DNA of 64,000 bases from Pinus tabuliformis (GCA_031772625.1 CM062805.1:517618102-517682101), one strand, 5' to 3'; numbered from the stretch's first letter, positions 20,284-32,797 are shown. Program-made: numbers and translations. Notes: generated by a model from the letters alone, not told the origin.

Positions 20284-22299
20284 ACTCCGCAACCCCGTTC
20301 TGCTGGGGGTTGTAAGGAACAGTGAACTCCCTCCTAATGCCTGCCTTCGCACAATAGTCAACAAACTCTCCAAGGGTGTACTCTCCTCCATTGTCCGACC
20401 TCAAGAACTTCATCTTTCGACCTGTCTGAGTCTCCACAAGAGCTCTGAACTCCTGAAACCGCTTGAAGACCTCACTCTTGGTCTTCAAAAAATAAATCCA
20501 GGTCCTCCAGGAGTGATCATCAATGAATAAAACATAGTACTCATATCCACTCAAGGAAACATGAGACATCCGACCGCTCACATCAGAATGAATCAAATCA
20601 AGTATCCCCGTCGCTCTGCTGTAACTGCTGAGAAAAGGGGATTTGGCAAATTTTCCCATCGCACAACCTCTGCAAGTATCAAAGTGATTAGTACTGAAAT
20701 CTGGCACACCTGTAGTGATCTCCCGCAATGTCCTCAAGGCTCCATGATACATATGTCCCATCTTGCAGTGCTAAATTTCACACAGCTCAGAACTGCTAGC
20801 TCTACTGTCGGTACTACTGCTCAATGCCAAAAGGGGCTGGAATGTAAACTTGTACACCTTTGCATGGCGTACACCTATCACTCTAGCTGAATCAGCTGGA
20901 GTGCCCCTGGGATACATCAACACCTGTCCTCCCCTGAACAATACCTCATATCCTCTATCCTTCAAAGCTGAGACGGATATGAGGTTCTTCCTCATCCCTG
21001 GCACATAAAGAACCTCTGACACCTTCAAGGGAGGTTTGGACTCCCTCTGAAATGTCATTTTCCCCACCCTGACTTCTCTAACAAACTCTGTCATCACCGA
21101 GTACTACCTCAATATCAGTGTCACTCTCTGAAAGCTCTAAGAAGTACTCACGGACTCCTATCATATGACGTGAAGCCCCACCCTCCACATACCAAATACC
21201 TGAAGATGCTCCGCTAATAGAGGGAAAAGCATGCTCCCTCTGAACCTGTGTGGCAGGTGATCCTGCAGTAGAGGACTCACACGTAGTGAACGCAAACTCT
21301 CGGTCAAAACGACCAGCAAAGTCCTCAATCTCTGCTGAAGCTGCCACGTCCTGGTTCTTCCCCTTCTTCTTCTTCTTCTTCTTCTCTAGACACACAACTG
21401 CATAGTGTCCCATCTTTTGACAATTCCAACACTTCACCTTGGAATAGTCCTTCTGTGTGTTCCCTTGTTTACCTTTACCTTTGCCTTTGCCCCCACCACT
21501 GCTTGTGGAAGCCTGCTTCTTCCCTTTGCCTTTCTTGCCTCCTGCCACCAGTGCTACATCCTCATCCTGCTCAACTGGCTTGGCTGCCCCAAGCTGACCT
21601 TTCCTGATCCAATCATCCCAAAACCTCTCCCATGTGGGAAGGGTCTCACGTGCAGAAACCCCATCAACGAAGTTCAACCATGAACGGGGGAGGCCATTCA
21701 CTGCAATCCACACCAACTCAGTGGGTGGAATGGCCTCTCCAATCGCTGCCAACTCATCTATCACATTAGTAATCGTTGTGAGATATCCAGTTGCACTATC
21801 ATTACCCATCTTAATGTTCTTAAGCTTCTCCTTCAGGACCATCTTCCAGTTCTCATTGGTACTCTAGTAGAGATTGGACAATGCTGTCCACATCTCATGG
21901 GCATTGATCTTTCCTCTCACATGAGGAATGCAATGGTCTTTGATTCCGTCTAGAATCAGCCTCTTACCCTTGTTGTTATTTTATTATAAGCAGTCAACTG
22001 AGTAGCATCAGTAGGCACAACAACAAGGTTCTGTGTGGTATGCACCATGATATCCCAGACTTCTGCCTCCTCAAAGATACTTTGCATTCTCTCCTTCCAA
22101 ACGTTGTAATTTATATGCCCATCCAGCCTATCCTCTACCCTCAATCCCAATGACATCCTCCTGTCCTAAAACTGAAAAATAGCACTGTTGTAGTAAAGAT
22201 AAAACTGCCGTTTATGAAAAAATCAGCTTCCTGGAATTTTCTAAGTGAAAAATCAGCAGTAATAAACAACCATTAAAATACATTTAAACACTGAGATTT
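20284..22299 (-). mobile_element. Ty1/copia element, block C
   Basis: Minus-strand copia copy with partial integrase (20284-20761), pre-integrase and protease (20771-21097), gag (21078-22156) and only a stub of the LTR region before the block ends. It is broken in at least three places. Motifs seen are YYVLFIDDHSWRTWIYFLK, DNGGEYT, CWNCQKMGHYAVVC and the gag start MSLGLRVEDRLDGHINYNVW. Confidence 0.85.
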
Positions 22300-22334
22300 G
22301 TTGAGATATACCATGAAGCCTATGAAGGTACCAG

Positions 22335-23760
22335 GGGAAAGGATGGTAGATTAAAATGTGAGATTGATACAACATAGTTATAAAATAGCAAATAATTCAT
22401 CTTTTTAAGTTGATAATGTATTTTCAGTTTTATTTTACATATTTATATTTCATGCTAGTCAATAGTTATGTCACCTTTTATACTTTCAATATGATTTTCC
22501 AATAGTAATATAACTATAAAAAGAAATAATAATGCAAAATCATGGTTTGAAATTATGGATGTTATTTCAACCCAGTTTTCTTAATGATGCATATTTTATT
22601 GAATATGATTTTCCAATAGTAATATAATTATAAAAAGAAATAATAATACAAGATCATGGTATGAAATTATATGAGTGTTATTTCACCCTAGTTTTCTTAA
22701 TCATGCATATTTTATTGAACTTAATGTTACAAAAATAAGTTGAGTTCAGGTGTGTTGAATCTTATGATACAATAAGCTTATGAAAATAGCTATATGGAAC
22801 AATATTAAACATCAAATTTTGTTTTTAACTATATCTTAATATCCTATTCATTACAATATAGTTATTCATAATAAGCATTAACTATATTTCATTAGAATCT
22901 GTGTGGTGTTTCATGAAATATTTTGTTTCTTGAACTATATTTTAATATCTTATTCATTAGAATAGGGTTCTTCATAATGAGTATTAAGTACGTTTTCATT
23001 AGGAACGGTGTGGTAATTGGTACCATCATCTTTAGTGTAGTAATGGGTTAAAGGGTTAATCATTTAATTAATTAGAGAAGCTCACACCTCAAAGGTTATA
23101 GGCATTTTTGGTGCATGTAAGACAATTCCCATTTTATTTTATAGAGGTATGTGTATTGGGACAAAATGTAAGAATATGTATCTAGCTTCATAAGAGGATG
23201 TAAGATTTTTTATACAAACAATCCTAATAATAGGAACCAAGGTCTATACCATTCCTTATTTACATATACTCATCCTTAAGAAAAGATCTCCACAGATTTT
23301 ATAGGATTTTTACCAAATGCGAGTTTCATGGAATTTGATAGGTTCAATAAGATGTGCAATTCCCATGCCTTATATAAAGGCTCATAAAATGGTAAATAGT
23401 AAAGTTATTCTTTCAACAAGTTTGGATGCACTCTAGGATACTACACTTTAGGAGCTTCATTTCATAGAGGGATGCTACACTTTTTAGTGCATTATGGACT
23501 ATGTATTGGGAGAAGATGGACATGAAGTTAAATAGGTATACAACATTCCATCCATAGATGGATGGGATAACATAAGCCATCTTTTGAGGGGTTGCAAATA
23601 GAAGCACCTAAAGACACTTTCGATGAGAACTTATTGTGTATGCGCGTATTTATATATATAGACTCTTATAATAGAGCAATCTACACTTCTATTAATAAGT
23701 CGCCAATTTAAACCTGGTTTTGATATTTTCCACTTTCACCTTTGGATATTGTGTATGGAT
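22335..23760. other. Spacer of block D
   Basis: Copy of the AT-rich spacer with both internal tandem pairs and the TATA-like word. No gene is seen. Confidence 0.6.
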
Positions 23761-23929
23761 AGTAGAAAAAATGAGTGATGATCTCATACGGGATGCTTTA
23801 ATGGTAGATACATTTCTTGAGAAGATTAGGGCAGAATGAAGAAGTCCTAGAAAAAGTACAAGGCTAAGCATGATTACCATAGAGAAGAGAAGTTGTTTAG
23901 AGTGAGGGACATAATATGGTTACATTTGA

Positions 23930-24261
23930 CATTCAATTTGCATAACAAATCCATGAAAATAGATATATATATTTTTTTTTGCGTGTTTGAACATGGGGGG
24001 AGGATGAAAGTGTTGACTTATATTAAATTTAATAGATTTATAGAAATGGGTGAGATGCCTTGTTAGGAACAGGATTCCCCAAGGACAGTTTTCGGACTAA
24101 AAGACCATGTTTTGGGTCAACTTTTGTAATAAAGTTGTAAAGTCTCCACATTTTTTGGTCACGGAGCGTGAAGGTGTCATGATTCATAAAGGGATTTCCG
24201 CCCTTATTTTGTAAAGTGTAAAATTGGTTGTAAAGATCCACCCACGGTCTACAGACCATGG
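23930..24261. mobile_element. 332-bp insertion unique to block D
   Basis: Blocks A-C read TACATTTGATTGTATA here. In block D the sequence splits after TACATTTGA and resumes at GATTGTATA, giving only a 2-bp GA repeat at the edges. The insert starts CATTCAATTTG and ends with an imperfect palindrome (CCACGGTCT, AC, AGACCATGG, at 24240-24259). It has a 73-codon minus-strand frame (24038-24259) without a recognised domain. No terminal inverted repeats, poly-A tail or LTR-type ends are seen. It is inserted into the gypsy integrase relic. It could be a small non-autonomous element or filler DNA from break repair. Confidence 0.7.
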
Positions 24262-24263
24262 GA

Positions 24264-24742
24264 TTGTATAAAAAGATCTAAGTAAGTAAGCTCTAAAAAA
24301 ATAAGTAAGTTGGAAGACTTAAGTGATAAGGAGGAAGTCCTTAGAGAAGTCTAAGTTTTGGGTCATATCGTATGTAGAGGCTCTGCACCTGAATGCACAC
24401 AGGCCTAGGGTGGAAATCCATAGCTGAGTGTGCGGACCCTACAGCTGTGTGCATAGGGCAGATACAGTTTGTAATAGTTTGAAGATATCAATAAAGAGAA
24501 GTATTCTACAAATTTTGAGTCTTTATTTACTATTAATGTATCTGGGCATATTGCATTTTGGGTTTAATATACCAATGTTCATGTGATATGCGAATGTATG
24601 TGACTATCTTAATTAACCAAACACAAGTAAGAATATTTGTTTGAGCAGTGCTAACTCTGAGAGTTTAGTAAGATAAATAAAACACTGAAGATAACTTGGG
24701 AACTTGTACAATACGTTGTCATAGCAGTGCGAAAGTACGTAA
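24264..24742. other. Non-coding stretch before copia, block D
   Basis: Copy of 4371-4842. No gene is seen. Confidence 0.5.
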
Positions 24743-27700
24743 ACTTCACAACCCCGTTCTGCTGGGGGTTGTAAGGAACAGTGAACTCCCTCCTAATGCT
24801 TGCCTACGCACAATAGTCAACAAACTCTCGAAGGGTGTACTCTCCTCCATTGTCCGACCTCAAGGACTTGATCTTTCAACCTGTCTGAGTCTCCACAAGA
24901 GCTCTGAACTCCTGAAACCGCTTGAAGACCTCACTCTTGGTCTTCAAAAAATAAATCCAGGTCCTCCTGGAGTGATCATCAATGAATAAAACATAGTACT
25001 CATATCCACTCAAGGAAACATGAGACATCCGACCGCTCACATCAGAATGAATCAAATCAAGTATCATCGACGCTTTGCTGTCACTGCTGAGAAAAGGGGA
25101 TTTGGAAAATTTGCCCATCGCACAACCTCTGCAAGTATCAAAGTGATCAGTACTGAAATCTGGCACACCTGTAGTGATCTCCCGCAATGTCCTCAAGGCT
25201 CCATGTTACATATGTCCCATCTTGCAGTGCCAAATTTCACACAGCTCAGAACTGCTAGCTCTGCTGTCGGTACTACTGCTCAATGCGAAAAGGGGCAGGA
25301 ATGTAAACTTGTACACCTTTGCATGGCGTACACCTATCACTCTAGCTGAATCAGCTGGACTGCCCCTGGGATACATCAACACCTGTCATCCCCTGAACAA
25401 TACCTCATATCCTCTGTCCTCCAAAGCTGAGACAGATATGAGGTTCTTCCTCATCCCTGGCACATAAAGAACCTCTGACACCTTCAAGGGAGGTTTGGAC
25501 TCCCTCTGAAATGTCATTGTCCCCACCCCGACTTCTCTAACAACTCTGTCATCACCGAGTACTACCTCAATATCAGTGTCACTCTCTGAAAGCTCTAAGA
25601 AGTACTCACGGACTCCTGTCATATGACGTGAAGCCCCACCCTCCACATACCAAATACCTGAAGATGCTCCGCTAATCGAGGGAAAAGCATGCTCCCTCTG
25701 AACCTGTGTGCCAGGTGATCCTGCACTAGAGGACTCACACGTAGTGAACGCAAACTCTCGGTCAAAACGACCAGCAAAGTCCTCAATCTCTGCTGAAGCT
25801 GCCACGTCCTGGTTCTTCCCCTTCTTCTTCTCTAGACACACAACTGCATAGTGTCCCATCTTTTGATAATTCCAACACTTCACCTTGGAATAGTCCTTCT
25901 ATCTGTTCCCTTGTTTACCTTTACCTTTGCCTTTTCCCCCACCACTGCTTGTGGAAGCCTGCTTCTTCCCTTTGCCTTTCTTGCCTCCTGCCACCAGTGC
26001 TACATCCTCATCCTGCTCAACTGGCTTGGCTGCCCCAAGCTGAACTTTCCTGATCTCTGTCTGAATGCAATCATCCCAAAACCTCTCTTATGTGGGAAGG
26101 GTCTCACGTGCACAAACCCCATCAACGAAGTTCAACCATGAACGGGGGAGGCCATTCACTGCAATCCGCACCAACTCAGTGGGTGGAATGACCTCTCCAA
26201 TCGCTGCCAACTCATCTCTCACATTAGTAATCGTTGTGAGATATCCAGTTGCACTATCATTACCCATCTTAATGTTCTTCAGCTTCTCCTTTAGGACCAT
26301 CTTCCAGTTCTCATTGGTACTCTGGTAGAGATTGGACAATGTTGTCCACATCTCATGGGCATTGCTCTTTCCTCTCACATGAGGAATGCAATGGTCTTTG
26401 ATTCCATCTAGAATCAGCCTCTTACCCTTGTTGTTCTTTTTATTATAAGCTGTCAACTGAGTAGCATCAGTAGGCACAACAACAAGGTTCTGTGTGGTAT
26501 GCACCATGATATCCCAGATTTCTGCCTCCTCAAAGATACTTTGCATTCTCTCCTTCCAAACGCTATAATTTATATGCCCATCCAGCCTATCCTCCACCCT
26601 CAATCCCAATGACATCCTGCTGTCCTAAAACTGAAAAATAGCACTGTTGTAGTAAAGATAAAACTGTCGTTTATGAAAAAATCAGCTTGCTGGAATTTTT
26701 TGAGTGAAAAATCAACAACTGTAATTTTTTCTTTTGCTGTCTGAAACTGCCCTTCAGCACTCAAGCTCTGATACCATGTAGAAATTTCTATTTTCCCACC
26801 CTGGTTTTCAGTTTCTCCTTATTTCTCCCATATAGTTAAATTCCCATAACCATACATTTAACAAGCTGAAAAAAATAAATTTGCTCAAAACACAAATTCT
26901 GGAAATTTTACAGAATGCTGGAAATTGCAGAAATAAAAATTAGCAGTAATAAACAGCCATTAAAACACATTTAAACACTGAGATTTTTGGTCAATGTGAC
27001 CCTGGAAAAACCCCCTACAACTCTTGGGGAAAACTAGTTTGAGAGCTCTTCTTTATTTCTGAAAATTGCCTTTTACAGTGAGAAATTTTCAGCAAAAAAT
27101 CAGCAAGAAAATTTACAACTTATCTCTTTTCCCATGCTTCACAGCAAACTGGAAATTACAGCAAACAGGACAACAATAAATGTTGTACGGTCTCCTCGAT
27201 TTTTGTGCCCACTTTCAGCATTAAATGCTTCTGTATGGCCCTCGTTTTGCGTGCAGAAAAACTAGCAAACTGCTCCTCAATTTTTTTGCAAGCCTCTCCT
27301 CGAAAATCGTACCAAAATCTGCCTTTCACTGTGTGCTGAATCAGCTATACAAATCTGCTCAACTACTGCCTTGGAATGTGTGCCAAGCTGCTGTCTCCTT
27401 CTCCTCCCTGCTCAGAAATCTTTCTTGCTCTCTTGCTTTCCTTCTCCCAATCTGCTCATGAAAGAATTGAATCGAATGTGATCTTTCCCTCTTTTTCCTC
27501 CCTTAATATAACTCCAAATGACTTTTGGGTGACCCAAGTGACTTTTGGGTGATCTCTAAATCCAATGGCTGAAATAGATTTAGATCAATGGTTGAGATTA
27601 AATGCTCATTTAAATATCACCTTTTATTTTTTAATTCACCCCACTTTAATAAAGACCCACTTAGTCTTTTATTTCCAAAGTCACTTTTCCTTTCTAATTT

Positions 27701-27888
27701 TTCATTGACTTTATAAAAGTCACCTTAAAATTAGACTTAGTAACTTTATCACTTAAAGTCACTTTTAAATTAGATTTAACTTTATAAAATTATAAAGTCA
27801 CTTTAGGAGAAAAATTAAATTCTTTTGGACACTTTTCCCTAGGCCAAAGATCAAAGCCTAAGGGAACCTCCGGTACCAAATTTCAATA
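24743..27888 (-). mobile_element. Ty1/copia element, block D
   Basis: Minus-strand copia copy with LTR (26777-27888), primer-binding site (26765-26776), gag start MSLGLRVEDRLDGHINYSVW at 26615, gag to 26088, zinc knuckle and protease at 25386-25883, and pre-integrase to partial integrase at 24743-25196. It is broken in about three places. Layout and truncation point equal those of blocks A and B. Confidence 0.88.
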
Positions 27889-28993
27889 GAAACTATTTGA
27901 CATTCACATATAACATTTTGTTCACCTGCACTTAATTGAATGCTCCCATATTGAATAGATTGAATTATAGAAATATACATGAAATCAAAATTGTCACACA
28001 AAAGAAATTTGAAATGGGAACCATATAGGGGATATTCTTCTTTTTGGTCAATTTGAGAATGTCCTTTATCGTAGATTCTAGCATTGACAATAGTATAAGT
28101 TTTCTGAAGAATAGTTTGGACAACATTTGTTTCTTTGTTGATTAATCTAATATCAATGATTTCACATATTTCCATTTTTTCAAATTCACTAATGGTCACT
28201 AGATGTATGTATCACTTTCCATCTCAAAGAAACACAAATTTGTAGCATGGTGTATTCCCTGAGACTCCAAAACAGGACTGATTTTTTTTTTTTTTTTCAC
28301 AAGGAAAACTATTGGAATATGCTAGTGGTTTTTAGGGTTGACGAACGTAAATTAGAGAAAGGGTTGAGGGTATTATTGTTTAATTAAAAAGTTGTTCATT
28401 CAAATTGAGATGCCAGGAGTATTGTTGATCGACACCACCTTCATTAATGGTTGGAAACTAGAGAAAAAATAATTAGTATGCCTAGAATTAAATAATGACA
28501 TAAATCACTCTTAGCAATATAAGTAGAGAAACAAAATTCAGTACCACAATGTTATGTACACAGTTACAATTTCAGATTTATCAGCTAATAAAGAGACACA
28601 AATTGGATTCATTAAGGATCTAGGGGTAGGCCACAAGCCTACTATCTATGCAATTGGTTATTTATTTCAGAAATACATGGTAAGTTAACCTGTAGAATAC
28701 ACCAGTTTCAAAAATAATTGCATTGCCATGATAGGATTTCAACCATTTTATGTAGATGAGTTGAGCATTTTACATGACCAAAAGATTATGTAACAGAGAT
28801 CAGGACAAACATATTAGTGTGAGGATTTTGCAACTACTAGGCTATGATCTTGTCATATTCATATTCATGGCATATTTTGGAAGAAATCATGAAAATTTCT
28901 TCTTGTCGTCCTTGTTAAGTTTTTGAGTGTGACCAATACGTTCTATACATATACAATTCTTCTTTACATATGACCAGTTTTCCTATAAGGAAT
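27889..28993. other. Flank of block D with a 113-codon unrecognised minus-strand frame
   Basis: The minus-strand frame at 27858-28199 starts MTISEFEKMEICEIIDIRL. I do not recognise it and it overlaps the end of the copia LTR. The same frame is interrupted in blocks A and B, so it is probably chance or long-dead coding sequence. The rest is AT-rich with a T run at about 28281-28297. Confidence 0.4.
28989..28993. repeat. Left target-site duplication of the gypsy composite (GGAAT)
   Basis: GGAAT directly precedes the first LTR and GGAAC directly follows the last LTR at 52430-52434. They match at four of five bases, as expected for an old 5-bp gypsy target duplication. Confidence 0.6.
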
Positions 28994-30945
28994 TGTTAGC
29001 ATTGTATAATTTTTTATAGGATCGTTTGATTATAGTTGATGATTATTATGTTTGGTGTGTTCTAAATAATATTCCATGTTGTAAACTATTTCCAAAAGAA
29101 AAGGTCAAAACCTTACGAAAAATCAAAGTTACTTCAAAATCGTTAAAGTGCGAACATTAGGAATTATTTGTCGAAAGTTGGAAACCTTATTGTAAAATTG
29201 TATGCACGATAGGACATTTTTCCATTGGCACTTAAAAGGCACACATATCCCCTCTCCCGATTAGATCGTCTTATTCATCAAATGACTCCCCCGTTTTTTC
29301 CCTCGCCATGTCTCCTTTTATCGGTGTTTGGGGGGGGGCATATGAAAAACAGTTTTCTCCTTGTTGAGACCACTAATACGTGTCCCTCTTACATTATTTT
29401 ACAAGCCCCCCTTAGAAACCACTTACCACTTCGACCCCCATCCAAAATCCGCCAACTTTATTCCCCTTTCCTGCTAGCTCTTCACTTGCGCTCCCCTCCA
29501 GTCCTATCTCAACACCTGGCCATGTTCGTTACATAATCAACATTTGACCTCAGTTTCACTCCTGCACCACTCACTACCTACCACCTAGACTGTTTTCCAC
29601 ACTCACCTCCACGTCATGTCTCCACATCATCCCCCACCTCCATGTCACCTCCCGCATCCACATCATATGTCTATTTCATGGTCAGTTAAAAATATATTTT
29701 TTCATATACAACACAGTCATTTAAAACATGGTTTAAAAACATCTGAGGATGGATTTTAAAAAATGGAAAGAAATTTTTGTTTATAACATAATCATCTACA
29801 AAAACCTCTCTTGAGTTTCTAATGATTGTTATGGTTTTGGTGATTCGGATAAATCTTTGTAGGAGTAGCTTCTTGAATTTTCCTGTTTTTAGTCAGTGTT
29901 TTCAAATGCAGTTTCCGAGGAGGTGGAAATTAATTTTCAAGAAATAAAAGAGGCTTTTGTTTCTAACATCATCATTACAAAAAAAAATCTCTGTTTTCTA
30001 AAATCTATTATGGTTTGGGATATAAAAATGGATTACAGGACCCTATTTTTTCAGAATTTCAGGAGGAAAAAACTCAAAGATAGTTACCGACTTGGATGCC
30101 ACCTCATCAAATAAGAGTTGCTATCAAATTCAATTTTCTCTTCTTTCTCAACCATAATTATCAAGGATAGTTCCAAAAATCTTCAAATAGTTTTAGTTTC
30201 CTTTATTTGTGTTCTATTTTTGTAATGCAATTTTTAGATATTTGTAACAAATCTTGATATTTTTTCAAGATATCTTAGTTTAGAATTTGTATAAATACTT
30301 TATAATTTGAAGTAAGAAATGTTGTATTTTGTATAGAAGAAAGATATTTTATCTTTCTCAAGCCTCAATGGACTTATTAGTAATAAAAAATACATTCTTC
30401 ACAGGATTCAGGTGTTGGACTATTTGGTGAAGTGCTCCTCTCATTGTCTATGTGTTATTCCTTTGTTTCCATGTTTATGTTTTCTTAAAACTGAATTATC
30501 TCACAGATTAGAATTTGCTGAAAAATACACTCTCATTCTGGTTGTATCTAACGTCAATGTTTTCCTCTGATATCATGTTAAGGAATTATTAATTGCTCTT
30601 TAACTTCTATTGAAATTATATCTCTTCCTCCACTCAATTTAATTTTAATATAAAGGGTCCAGTTAGTTCAACTACCTTGCCCTATGAAACTCCTTGAAAA
30701 AATGAGACAACTGCCTATTATGTTTGTAGACTCCATTGCCCAATGTCTCTTCCCTTGCTATTCCGACCAACCCAATTCACAAACCAAACTTCTAACACTC
30801 ATAAATAGCCTAATGTCTAATACAACAATCTTACAGAGAGAGCCCTCTTTGAAGCTGGTAGGGTTAGATCCTAGCTTCAAAAGTATGCTTGTGGTTACGC
30901 TTTTGATTTCCTTCTGCAACCTCGAAAAATTACAGAGTTCTAACA
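28994..30945 (+). mobile_element. Gypsy LTR1 (complete, 1,952 bp)
   Basis: It runs from TGTTAGCATTG to GAGTTCTAACA and is followed by TT and the primer-binding site. It holds a cytosine-rich U3, a 180-bp internal duplication, a TATA box (TATAAATA at 30290-30297) and U5 wording (ACAGAGAGAGCCCTCT) shared with LTR2 and LTR3. It differs from LTR3 at roughly one base in ten in the stretch I compared, so the insertion is old. Confidence 0.9.
30290..30297 (+). promoter_or_regulatory. TATA box of gypsy LTR1
   Basis: TATAAATA is conserved at the same relative place in LTR2 (48585-48592) and LTR3 (51760-51767). That supports its role as the core promoter of the family. Confidence 0.65.
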
Positions 30946-30948
30946 TTC

Positions 30949-30966
30949 TGGCGACCATACTGGGGA
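30949..30966 (+). promoter_or_regulatory. Gypsy primer-binding site
   Basis: TGGCGACCATACTGGGGA follows LTR1 after a short spacer and recurs exactly after LTR2 at 49261-49278. It starts with TGG as sites complementary to a tRNA CCA end do, and resembles the TGGCGCCGTTGCCGGGGA type of Athila/Tat elements. The primer tRNA cannot be named from sequence alone. Confidence 0.8.
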
Positions 30967-31095
30967 ATTAAAAATAATCCTTCATTTCATTTTCATAAAG
31001 TTAATTTCCTTAGTTTATACATCTTTATTTCAAGAAGTCTAATAATCAAAATATTGGAAATAAAGGATTACAGGTTGTTTTTCATTTTTAAAGAT

Positions 31096-31192
31096 ATGGC
31101 TCCAAAAGGAATTCATACCCGAGCCAATCCTGATCTAGAAACACCTAGAATTTTAGACAATCCTAAAAAGATACTAAGAAAAATAAGTTTAG
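31096..31192 (+). mobile_element. Start of gypsy gag, interrupted by the Tork insertion
   Basis: A frame starting MAPKGIHTRANPDLETPRIL opens 150 bp after the primer-binding site and is interrupted by the nested Tork element at 31193. The gag region resumes after 36359. Confidence 0.7.
31188..31192. repeat. Left target-site duplication of the Tork element (TTTAG)
   Basis: TTTAG at 31188-31192 is repeated exactly at 36355-36359, directly outside the two LTRs. Confidence 0.9.
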
Positions 31193-31786
31193 TGTTGGGT
31201 GTGGAGCCTGATTATCTTCTGTATTCAAAGGTTTTAGCCAGATGTATACCCTAGGAAGACTATACACCCCTCCACGCTGGGGGGTGCGGGGGGCACTTTT
31301 CCCCCCCATGGGGGTCCGGGGGCTAGCGGTCCCTCAGTAGGGGTTCAGGGGTAGCGCCCTCGAAGCTAGAAATAGATGTAAAATTTCCTTGTAAATGTCT
31401 CTAAGTAATTTCTAGTCAATTTGGGCCGTTCATTAGGCGGATGATCTGACGGTAGAAGTTATGCTTAATTTAGGGTTTTTTGCCCTAGAAGGCAACCCCT
31501 CACTATATATGAGGGAATTGTATTACGTCTATGTATATCTATCTTTTGAGTGAGAAGAGAGAGGATATTGAGAGAAAAGAGGGTGTTATAGCGGATCTGC
31601 TATAGGTTGTATCTCTTCAATTTGCTAGATAATATAAAGGGAAGGACTGGTTGTTTCTCTGTGGACGTAGTGCAAACTGGGTGAACCACGTATATCTATG
31701 TCTCTCTTGTTTTATGCATTTTTTGTGTTTGTATTTCTACAATATTTTATGTGTTCCATTGCCCTGTAATATATAGTTTTCTAACA
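31193..31786 (+). mobile_element. Tork 5' LTR (594 bp)
   Basis: It runs from TGTTGGGTGTGGAGC to TTTTCTAACA. It includes a G/C-rich patch (about 31270-31340), a TATA-like CTATATATGAGG near 31503 and a T-rich end. The primer-binding site TGGTATCAGAGC follows after 2 bp. Confidence 0.93.
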
Positions 31787-31799
31787 ATTGGTATCAGAG

Positions 31800-32797
31800 C
31801 CGAAGGTATATTTGGCTGATAAACTCACAGGAGAGAAGGGTTCCTCGTTCAAGTGGGAGCAATGGCGGAAGATGGTAGGTTTAGGGTCAAAAAATTCAAT
31901 GGCAAAAACTACCAGCTGTGGAAGATGCAGATGGAAGATTATCTGTATCAGAGAGTTCTGTACCTACCATTGAGTGGAAAGACAAAGAAGTCGATGAGTA
32001 TGACAGACACATAATGGGATATTCTGGACAGAAAGGCACTTGGAACAATACAGTTGTGCCTAGCGATGTCGGTAGCGTTTAATATTTCATAGGAAACGAC
32101 AACACAGGGTTTAACGTCGGCATTGGCCAAACTGTATGAAAAACCCTCAGCCTGAAATAAGGTATTTCTTATGAAGCGTTTATTTAATATGAAGATGTCA
32201 GAAGGTGGATATGTTACAGATCATTTAAATGATTTTAATACAGTTACAAGTCAGTTAAGTTCTGTAGGGGTAAATTTTGATGATGAAGTTAGGGCTCTGT
32301 TATTTCTGTGCTTATTGCCAAAAAGTTGGAATGGTTTAGTTATGGCCATTAGTAACTCTGTCTCTGGATCTAGTACTTTAAATTTTTATGATGTTGTTGG
32401 TGCAATCCATAGCGAGGAAATGCGACGGAAAAGCTCCGGTGAGACATCAGGTAATGCTTTGACTGTAGAGACTAGGGGAAGAAAAATGGAAAGAGGAAGG
32501 GGCCCAGGATATCGCAGTAAGTCAAGAAAAGGCAGATCCAAGTCTAGATTGGGGATAGTGTGCTGGAAATGCGGGAAGAAAGGACACCTGAAGAAAGACT
32601 GCAAGTCTTGGAAGGGAAAAGAAGGATATGTGCAACAAGAAACTAATCATGAAGCAAATGTAATAGGTGATGTGTTGCAATATGCTTTGATTCTTTCATT
32701 AGAAAATATTATTGATGCATGGGTGATGATTCAGGGGCCTCATTCCATGCCAGACTTGATAAGAAACATTTTCATGATTATGTTCAATGGAAATTAG
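31800..32797 (+). mobile_element. Tork gag and protease region
   Basis: The early part reads YQLWKMQMEDYL, the usual copia gag start region. The frame at 32171-32797 continues gag (VTDHLNDFNTVTSQLSSVGV, about residues 15-34) and holds a basic linker and the zinc knuckle CWKCGKKGHLKKDC (residues about 131-144). The protease region follows and is decayed. Confidence 0.85.

Larger units (their letters stand above)
18007..22299 (+). repeat. Tandem block C (4.29 kb, shortened)
   Basis: Third unit. It begins like block B within the cullin exon (18010-18112) but stops inside the copia LTR region and therefore lacks the right-hand 3 kb (most of the copia LTR, the flank and the gypsy LTR). The join to block D at 22296-22299 falls on ATTT, a different breakpoint from the A/B and B/C joins. 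Confidence 0.95.
22300..30161 (+). repeat. Tandem block D (7.86 kb), continuing into the intact gypsy LTR
   Basis: Fourth unit. It starts inside the third minisatellite repeat (equivalent to position 2733) and so has no cullin codons. It carries a 332-bp insertion absent from the other blocks (23930-24261). It runs through the copia, the flank and the gypsy LTR, and past 30161 the LTR simply continues, so D sits at the original right-hand end of the duplicated segment. Confidence 0.95.

Noticed and set aside
2528-30161. Regular repetition considered as a CRISPR array or a satellite
   Set aside because: The units are 7.7 kb with coding relics inside, not short repeats with spacers, and the host is a plant.
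30684-30971. 95-residue plus-strand frame considered as a gene
   Set aside because: It lies in the U5 of LTR1 and runs into the primer-binding site. The corresponding parts of LTR2 and LTR3 are not open.
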